A DNA stretch of 13,775 bases, from the NCBI GenBank assembly GCA_946612175.1, contig CAMOEO010000041.1:1-13775 (forward strand), in the 5' to 3' direction. The stretch is from an uncultured Verrucomicrobiota bacterium (GTDB lineage: Bacteria; Verrucomicrobiota; Kiritimatiellia; RFP12; UBA3636). Positions 5,865-11,206 of this stretch are shown here, one piece after another (position 1 is the first letter of the stretch; each line of letters opens with the position of its first letter). Under the pieces are notes generated by a model. It ran no database searches. It saw only the letters and a list, made by a program, of their open reading frames with translations, and had not been told where the DNA came from. A program made the position numbers and the translations under genes.

Positions 5865-6829
5865 GTCCCGGCCCCCCGGCCGGCGTCCGGGGCGGACGCG
5901 CCCGCGGCGCCGGCCTCGCGGACGATCTCGAGGAAGTAGTTCTCCAGCGTGCGCGCGGGGCGGTCCACGGCCACCGCGGCGCCGGCGGCCTCGAGCTGCG
6001 CGCGGAAGTCGGCGGCGCGCTCGGGCGCGAGGCCGGTCGCGGTGAAGCGGACGGCGTCGCGGCGCTCCAGCAGGTCGGAGAGGCGGCCCTCGGCGCGGAC
6101 GCGGCCGCCGGCGAGGATGGCGACGCGGGTGCAGACGTCCTCCGCCTCCGCGAGCAGGTGGGAGGAGAGCAGGACGGTCCGCCCCTCCGCGCCGAGCCCG
6201 CGGACGAGGTCCTTGCCCTCGCGCCGGCCGACGGGGTCGAGCCCGCTCGTCGGCTCGTCGAGCACGACGAACTCCGGGTCGTTGAGGAGCGCCTGGGCGA
6301 TGCCGACGCGGCGGGCCATGCCCTTGGAGAACTCGCCGACGGGGCGGTCCGCCGCGGCGCCGTCGAGCCCGACGCGGCGCAGCAGTTCGGCGATGCGCGA
6401 GCGGGCGGCCGGGCCGGGCATCCCGAAGAGGCCGGCGTAGTAGCCGAGCGTCTCGCGCGGCGTCAGGAAGCGGTGGAGGTTGGAGAGCTCCGGCAGGTAG
6501 CCGGTGCGGGCGCGGGCGCGGGGCGCGCCCGGAGGGAGGCCGAAGAGCCGGACGGCGCCGGCCGTCGGACGGAGCAGGCCGAGGATCATCTTGATCGTCG
6601 TCGACTTGCCCGAGCCGTTGGGGCCGAGCAGGCCCACGACCTCGCCGGGCGAGGCGCGGAGCGAGACGCTCTCCACGGCGACCGTGCGCGGGCGGCCCCA
6701 GAAGTCGCGGAACGTCTTCCGCAGGCCCGTCGCCTCCAGCACCGCGGCGCCCGTCTTCTCCGCGTCCTTCTTCGCTTCCGTCTCCGCCTGCGTCACCGTT
6801 TCCGTCTCCTTCTTCTTCTCCGCGTCCAT
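5861..6829 (-). CDS. ABC transporter ATP-binding protein (ABC-2 exporter type)
   Basis: A 322-residue cytoplasmic ATPase that powers the two flanking permeases. Walker A is GPNGSGKST (69-77). The Q-loop region reads TGYLPELSNLHRFLT, with Glu at the usual Gln position, as in many exporters of this subfamily. The signature is FSKGM (167-171), Walker B is FVVLDEPTSGLDP (187-199), and the H-loop is LLSSHLLAEAEDV with His224. The C-terminal part (258-322) is the accessory extension common in CcmA/NodI-like ATPases. The first ~27 residues are a Lys/Glu-rich extension (MDAEKKKETETVTQAETEAK) that the ABC fold does not need; it is encoded by a polypurine tract that also fills the leader. The ATG at 6829 lacks a well-spaced Shine-Dalgarno (AGAGGA abuts it), so a start further in cannot be excluded. 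The stop overlaps the next permease by 4 nt. Confidence 0.88.
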   Translation of the reverse strand: MDAEKKKETETVTQAETEAKKDAEKTGAAVLEATGLRKTFRDFWGRPRTVAVESVSLRASPGEVVGLLGPNGSGKSTTIKMILGLLRPTAGAVRLFGLPPGAPRARARTGYLPELSNLHRFLTPRETLGYYAGLFGMPGPAARSRIAELLRRVGLDGAAADRPVGEFSKGMARRVGIAQALLNDPEFVVLDEPTSGLDPVGRREGKDLVRGLGAEGRTVLLSSHLLAEAEDVCTRVAILAGGRVRAEGRLSDLLERRDAVRFTATGLAPERAADFRAQLEAAGAAVAVDRPARTLENYFLEIVREAGAAGASAPDAGRGAGT

Positions 6830-6852
6830 TCCTCTTCTCTTTCGCCTCCCGC

Positions 6853-6880
6853 TTCTTCCTTCTACCTTCTACCTTCTTCC
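6853..6880. repeat. 7-bp tandem repeat upstream of the ABC ATPase
   Basis: Four contiguous 7-bp units on the plus strand: TTCTTCC, TTCTACC, TTCTACC, TTCTTCC. In the mRNA they read as GGAAGAA and GGTAGAA. The array lies 24-51 nt before the ATPase start, in the only real gap of the exporter operon. Confidence 0.85.
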
Positions 6881-6891
6881 CGTCCTCTCCC

Positions 6892-6905
6892 TGCGACCTG
6901 CGACC
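6892..6905. repeat. Second 7-bp tandem repeat, touching the permease stop codon
   Basis: Two exact units TGCGACC (GGTCGCA in the mRNA). The outer unit shares its end base with the TAG stop (6905-6907) of the upstream permease. It has the same period as the array at 6853-6880 but a different sequence, separated by 11 bp. Confidence 0.75.
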
Positions 6906-7912
6906 TACAGGTCCCGGTCCCGGAACGCCAGGCACCCGCACGAGAGGACGAACCCGCAGTAGGTCGCCGCGTAGAGCGCGACGCGGGCGACGCGCCCGGC
7001 GCCGATCGTCCCGCCGCGGGCGAGGGCGTCGGCCGTCCAGAAGTGCTGCACGTCGGGGACGAGCGCGGCCAGGAGGCGCCCCGCGGGCCCGGCGGCGGCC
7101 GCGCCGTCGGCGAGGAAGCCGAGGAACAGGACGAGGAAGGAGAGCGCGGCGGCGGGGCCGGTCTGCAGCCGGGTGGAGAAGGCGGTCGCCAGCGCGCAGA
7201 AGACGAAGAGCAGCAGCAGGAGCTGGAGCGCGAGCGGGACGAGGCGCAGGTCGAGCTGGAGCGACCAGCCGCGCGGGCCGAGCCAGGTGCCGTCGCGCGC
7301 GACGAGCCCGAGCGCGAGGGCCGCGAGCGGGGCGAGCGCGGCGAACGCGCCGAAGAACCAGAGCGGGAAGCGGCGGCGGGCGCGGGCGTTGGCGACGGCG
7401 GCGATGCCGAGCGCCGCGGCGGGCAGGAGCAGCGCCGAGACGAAGCCGCAGAGCGCGTCGCGCACCTCGCCCGCGGTGCGGGCCGTCTCGACCCAGTGCT
7501 CCGCCGTGCGCTCGGCGAGGAGCGCCTGCCAGGTCGCGCACCAGGCGAAGACGGCGGCGACGCCGCAGGCGCCGAGGAACTTGCCGAGCAGGAAGAGGGG
7601 GCGGGAGACGGGCTTGGCGAGCGCCGTGGCGGCCGTCCCGTCGCGGATCTCGGCGGCGAGGGTGGAGCCCGCGGTGAACGCCGCCACGAAGACGCCGAAG
7701 ACGAGGAGAAACGCCATTCCGCAGTCGCGCGTGAGGCGCCCCGCCTCGCCGAACGTGTGCAGCTGGAGGATCGGCTGCAGCGCGACGAGCTCGCAGCAGG
7801 AGAGCGCGAGCAGAAGCGTCACGGGCTGCTGGAGGCCCTCCTTGAGGGTGGACCCCGCCACCGCGCGGAGCGCGGAGGCCGCGTGGCGGAGGCGGGGGGG
7901 GAGGAGGCGCAT
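6905..7912 (-). CDS. ABC-2 type exporter permease
   Basis: A 335-residue inner-membrane protein with about eight hydrophobic helices (near 30-50, 64-85, 110-128, 153-174, 184-204, 224-246, 253-275 and 306-328). The loop AAEIRDGTAATALAKPVSRP (86-105) is the hallmark of ABC-2 membrane subunits, where EIR.GT is followed by a KPVSR-like coupling motif. Together with the following ATPase and second permease it should make a three-gene heteromeric exporter. The ATG at 7912 is 23 bp after the stop of the DUF1846 gene; the gap is almost pure G and C and offers no Shine-Dalgarno, so translation may depend on re-initiation. The TAG stop is followed at once by 7-bp tandem repeats. The substrate cannot be inferred. 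Confidence 0.78.
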   Translation of the reverse strand: MRLLPPRLRHAASALRAVAGSTLKEGLQQPVTLLLALSCCELVALQPILQLHTFGEAGRLTRDCGMAFLLVFGVFVAAFTAGSTLAAEIRDGTAATALAKPVSRPLFLLGKFLGACGVAAVFAWCATWQALLAERTAEHWVETARTAGEVRDALCGFVSALLLPAAALGIAAVANARARRRFPLWFFGAFAALAPLAALALGLVARDGTWLGPRGWSLQLDLRLVPLALQLLLLLFVFCALATAFSTRLQTGPAAALSFLVLFLGFLADGAAAAGPAGRLLAALVPDVQHFWTADALARGGTIGAGRVARVALYAATYCGFVLSCGCLAFRDRDL

Positions 7913-7915
7913 GGC

Positions 7916-7935
7916 GGGCGGGGGGCGGGCGGGGG
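7916..7935 (+). other. G-quadruplex-type motif between the DUF1846 and permease genes
   Basis: Four runs of three or more G (GGG, GGGGGG, GGG, GGGGG) separated by single C bases on the plus strand, which is the template strand for the operon. The mRNA is C-rich here, so an RNA quadruplex is not expected; any effect would be at the DNA level. Confidence 0.5.
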
Positions 7936-9459
7936 CTAGCGGCCGGTGTAGAGGGACTTCGTGGGGAAGCGCGGGTCGGCGGTGACGCGCAGGCCGAGGC
8001 GGCGCATCCCCGCGGCGTCGGAGGCCGAGGAGATGTGCGTCATGTGGACCTCGCAGCCTCGCAGCTCGGGGAGCTTCTGGAGGGCGAGGCCGGCGATGCT
8101 GTTCATGTTGGCGGAGATCGCGAGCGCGATGAGCAGCTCCTCGACGTTGAGGTTGGAGCTGTGGCGGCCGAGGATGCCGGACTTCATGTCCGTGACCGAC
8201 TGCACGATCGCCTTCGGGAGCAGCTCGAGGCGCTCGGGGATGCCGGCGAGGCGCTTCACGGCGTTGAGGATGGCGGCGGCGGGCGAGCGGAGGAGGCGGG
8301 AGTTCTTGCCCGTGACGATCGAGCCGTCGGGCAGCTGGATCGCCGTGCCGCAGCAGATGCCGTTGAAGCCCTTGCCCTCGGCCTCGCCCGCGGCGGCGGC
8401 CGCGCGGGCGGGGGCGACGACGGGGCGGTCGGCGTCCTTGAGGCCCGTCGCGGCCATGATCGCGCGGAGGCGGCCGACGACGGCCTCCGTCGCGCGGCCC
8501 ATCGCGAGGTCCGCGCAGCCCTTGAGGTAGCGGCTGACGATCTCCTGGCGCGACGCCTCCTGGACGCGGGCGTCGTCGGCGATGGCGAAGCCGACCTTGT
8601 TCACGCCCATGTCCGTGGGCGAGCGGTAGACCTGGTCGGGGGGAAGCAGGCGGGTGAGCAGCGCGCGGAGGATGGGGAAGGCGGCGACGTCGCGGTTGTA
8701 GTTCACCGTCGTCTCGCCGTAGGCCTCGAGGTGGAAGGGGTCGATCTGGTTGAAGTCCTCGATGTCGGCCGTCGCGGCCTCGTAGGCGACGTTGACGGGG
8801 TGGGAGAGCGGGAGGTTCCAGACGGGGAAGGTCTCGTACTTGGCGTAGCCGGCGGGGACGCCGCGGCGGTTCTCGTGCCAGACCTGGGAGAGGCAGGTGG
8901 CGAGCTTGCCGCTGGAGGGGCCGGGGGCGATGACGCCGACGATCGGCGCCGCGGTCTCGATGCAGGGGTTGCGCCCGAAGCCCTCGTCGGAGAGGATCAG
9001 GTCGACGTCGCCCGGATAGCCGGGGATGGCCGAGTGGAGGTAGACCGCGAGGCCGCTCTGGCGGAGGCGGTCGGCGAACGCGGCGGCGGCGCGCATGGAG
9101 GGGTCGAAGCGGGTGAGGACGACGGAGCGGACCGCGAGGCCGCGCGCGCGGACGTCGTCGACGAGGCGGAGCACCTCGGCGTCGTAGGTGGTGCCGAAGT
9201 CCGCGCGGTAGCGGCGGTGCTCGATGTCGCCGGCGAAGGCGCAGACGATGAACTCGATCTGGTCGCCGAGCGACTGGAGCATGCGGAGCTTGACGTCGGG
9301 CTCGAAGCCGGGGAGGACGCGGGAGGCGTGGAGGTCCCGGAGGAGCTTGCCGCCGATCTCGAGATAGAGCTTGTTCCCGAAGCGCTGCGCGCGTTCGCGG
9401 ATGGCGGAGGACTGCAGCGCGATGTACTTGTCGTTGTCGAAGGCGGGCGTGGCGTTCAT
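7936..9459 (-). CDS. UPF0371 / DUF1846 family protein
   Basis: 507 residues, about the usual length of this family, and complete. Recognisable features are the N-terminus AFDNDKYIALQSSAIRERAQ and RFGNKLYLEIGGKLLRDLHA, the segment APGPSSGKLATCLSQVWHEN with a glycine-rich P-loop-like turn, TDMGVNKVGFAIADD, and GIICCGTAIQL-like and LLRSPAAAILNAVKRLAGIP segments near the C-terminus. Family members are soluble cytosolic proteins; structures exist but I know of no established reaction, so the function is left open. The start ATG at 9459 is supported by a promoter whose -10 box ends 9 nt upstream, and it begins the four-gene run with the ABC exporter, 23 bp before the first permease. It is divergent from the acyl-CoA synthetase gene. 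No signal peptide is present. Confidence 0.88.
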   Translation of the reverse strand: MNATPAFDNDKYIALQSSAIRERAQRFGNKLYLEIGGKLLRDLHASRVLPGFEPDVKLRMLQSLGDQIEFIVCAFAGDIEHRRYRADFGTTYDAEVLRLVDDVRARGLAVRSVVLTRFDPSMRAAAAFADRLRQSGLAVYLHSAIPGYPGDVDLILSDEGFGRNPCIETAAPIVGVIAPGPSSGKLATCLSQVWHENRRGVPAGYAKYETFPVWNLPLSHPVNVAYEAATADIEDFNQIDPFHLEAYGETTVNYNRDVAAFPILRALLTRLLPPDQVYRSPTDMGVNKVGFAIADDARVQEASRQEIVSRYLKGCADLAMGRATEAVVGRLRAIMAATGLKDADRPVVAPARAAAAAGEAEGKGFNGICCGTAIQLPDGSIVTGKNSRLLRSPAAAILNAVKRLAGIPERLELLPKAIVQSVTDMKSGILGRHSSNLNVEELLIALAISANMNSIAGLALQKLPELRGCEVHMTHISSASDAAGMRRLGLRVTADPRFPTKSLYTGR

Positions 9460-9468
9460 GGGCCTCGC

Positions 9469-9497
9469 AGTCTACCAGAACGCCCCCCGCTCCGCAA
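9469..9497 (-). promoter_or_regulatory. Promoter of the DUF1846-ABC exporter run, nearly leaderless
   Basis: On the minus strand TTGCGG (9497-9492) and TAGACT (9474-9469) are separated by exactly 17 bp. Only 9 nt separate the -10 box from the ATG at 9459, so the transcript should start within about 2-3 nt of the start codon. Confidence 0.5.
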
Positions 9498-9524
9498 CGG
9501 TTTCGCGTGCGGCGCGCGGCGGGC

Positions 9525-9553
9525 TGGACGCGCGCCGGGGGATGGGGTACAAT
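9525..9553 (+). promoter_or_regulatory. Promoter of the acyl-CoA synthetase gene, leaderless
   Basis: TGGACG (9525-9530, four of six) and TACAAT (9548-9553, five of six) with a 17-bp spacer. Transcription should begin about 7 nt downstream, at or next to the ATG at 9561. This supports 9561 rather than the ATG at 9552, which lies in the -10 region. Confidence 0.55.
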
Positions 9554-9560
9554 GCGCGCC

Positions 9561-11204
9561 ATGAAACACTACCTCGAAATGCTCGCGGAGGTCGTCCGCG
9601 CACACTGGGACGAACCCGCGCTCTCCGACTTCCACGGCCGCGGAATCACCTACGGGGAACTGGCCGCCTCGATCGAGAGGACCCGCCTCGCCCTGCGCGA
9701 GGCCGGCGTCCGGCACGGCGACAAGGTCGCGCTCTGCGCGCACAACTGCGCCGCCTGGGCCGAGACCTACCTCGGCATCGTCTCCTCCGGCGCGGTCGCC
9801 GTCCCGATCCTCTCCAACTTCACCCCCGAGGGCGTCCAGCACCTCGTCGACCACTCCGAGAGCCGCATCCTCTTCACCGACCCCGAGATCGCCGCGGGGC
9901 TCGACTTCTCGAGGCTCCCGCGCATCCGCGCGGCCGTCTCGATCGAGGACGGCACGGTCCTCGGCGGGCGCGACAGGGCCGCCGCGAAGGCGTTCGAGGA
10001 GAAGGACGCGCTCCTCGCCGCGGAGCACCCGGGCGGCTTCGGGCCGGCGGACGTCTCGTATCCCACGGACAACGGCGACGAGCTCGCGGTCATCAACTAC
10101 ACCTCCGGCACGACGAGCGCGCCGAAGGGCGTGATGCTGCGCCACGAGAGCTTCAACGCCGTCGTCGACTTCGCGCAGCGCCGCATCCCGGCCAAGCCCG
10201 GCGAGCGCATCGTCTCGATGCTCCCGATGGCGCACATGTACGGCCTCGCCTTCGAGATGATGTATCCGCTCCTGAGCGGCGTCGAGGTCGTCTACCTCAC
10301 CCGGATCCCGTCGCCGACGGCGCTCGTCGCGGCGATGAAGGAGGTGCGCCCCTACATCGTCATCACCGTCCCGATGGTGATGGAGAAGATCTACCGCGGG
10401 GCGCTGAAGCCCAGGCTCTCGAAGCCCGCCGTGCGCCTGCTGATGGCGCTTCCGGGCGTCGGCGGCCTCGTGCGCCGCAAGATCGCCGAGAAGGTGCGGG
10501 AGTCCTTCGGCGGGCAGGTCCGCACCTTCGTGATGGGCGGCGCGCCGCTCAACCCCGAGGCGGAGGCCGCCTTCCGGAAGATCGGCCTTCCCTACACGGT
10601 CGGCTACGGCATGACCGAGGCCTGCCCGCTCCTGGCCTACGAGGACTGGCGCGAGTTCGCGCCGGGCTCGTGCGGCAAGCCCGTCGACTACGACGAGGTC
10701 CGCATCGATTCGCCCGACCCGCTCCGCATCGACGGCGAGGTGCAGGCGAAGGGCCCCAACCTCTGCGTCGGCTACTACCGCAACGCCGAGGCGACGAAGG
10801 CGCTCTTCACGAAGGACGGCTTCCTGCGCACGGGCGACCTCGGGCACTTCGACGCGAAGGGCAACCTCTTCCTCTCCGGCCGGAGCAAGAACATGATCCT
10901 CTCCGGGAGCGGGCAGAACATCTACCCGGAGGAGATCGAGGCCGTGGTGAACCAGCAGGACTTCGTGGCGGAGTCCGTCGTCGTGGACCGCGGCGGCAAG
11001 CTCGTCGCGCGCGTCTACTTCGACCCCGACGCCATCCGCAGGGCGAAGCTCGACGACGCGGCCGTCGCGGCGCTGCCGGGCCGCGTCCGCACCGCGGTGA
11101 ACCGCCGGATGCCCGCCTACAGCCGCCTCTCGGCCGTCGAGCGCAACCCCTCGCCCTTCGAGAAGACGCCGAAGATGAGCATCAAGCGCTTCCTCTACCG
11201 CTAG
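9561..11204 (+). CDS. Long-chain fatty-acid--CoA ligase (AMP-binding enzyme)
   Basis: 547 residues, a typical length for the ANL superfamily. It activates a fatty acid with ATP to the acyl-adenylate and transfers it to CoA, feeding lipid synthesis or degradation. Visible core motifs: P-loop YTSGTTSAPKGVML (180-193), MLPMAHMYGL (220-229), VMGGAPLNPEAEAAF (324-338), the adenine-binding GYGMTEACP (348-356), TGDLG (424-428), the hinge LSGRSKNMILSGSGQNIYPEE (438-458), and the C-terminal PFEKTPKMSIKRFLY, which carries the expected lysine region of motif A10. The start is the ATG at 9561, beginning MKHYLEMLAEVV; the frame continues upstream, but that part is Arg/Gly-rich and would cover the promoter. 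There is no Shine-Dalgarno. The gene stands alone on the plus strand and ends 2 bp from the convergent AAA gene. Acyl chain length cannot be told from sequence. Confidence 0.88.
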   Translation: MKHYLEMLAEVVRAHWDEPALSDFHGRGITYGELAASIERTRLALREAGVRHGDKVALCAHNCAAWAETYLGIVSSGAVAVPILSNFTPEGVQHLVDHSESRILFTDPEIAAGLDFSRLPRIRAAVSIEDGTVLGGRDRAAAKAFEEKDALLAAEHPGGFGPADVSYPTDNGDELAVINYTSGTTSAPKGVMLRHESFNAVVDFAQRRIPAKPGERIVSMLPMAHMYGLAFEMMYPLLSGVEVVYLTRIPSPTALVAAMKEVRPYIVITVPMVMEKIYRGALKPRLSKPAVRLLMALPGVGGLVRRKIAEKVRESFGGQVRTFVMGGAPLNPEAEAAFRKIGLPYTVGYGMTEACPLLAYEDWREFAPGSCGKPVDYDEVRIDSPDPLRIDGEVQAKGPNLCVGYYRNAEATKALFTKDGFLRTGDLGHFDAKGNLFLSGRSKNMILSGSGQNIYPEEIEAVVNQQDFVAESVVVDRGGKLVARVYFDPDAIRRAKLDDAAVAALPGRVRTAVNRRMPAYSRLSAVERNPSPFEKTPKMSIKRFLYR

Positions 11205-11206
11205 CG

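Noticed and set aside
5865..7541. Upstream extension of the last ABC permease frame (open to 7541)
   Set aside because: This part runs across the ATPase and first permease genes and is Arg/Pro-rich; the real gene in that frame begins at the ATG at 5864, where membrane segments start.
6158..7939. Long plus-strand open frame opposite the ABC genes
   Set aside because: Acidic/Arg/Gly-rich antisense frame without domains; the opposite strand carries clear Walker and ABC-2 motifs.
8035..9564. Long plus-strand open frame opposite the DUF1846 gene
   Set aside because: Low-complexity Gly/Asp/Arg/Val translation; the opposite strand encodes a recognisable full-length family member.
11199..11206. CGCTAGCG palindrome between the convergent acyl-CoA synthetase and AAA stops, as a bidirectional terminator
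   Set aside because: Only 8 bp with no loop and no T-tract on either side; too short to call.
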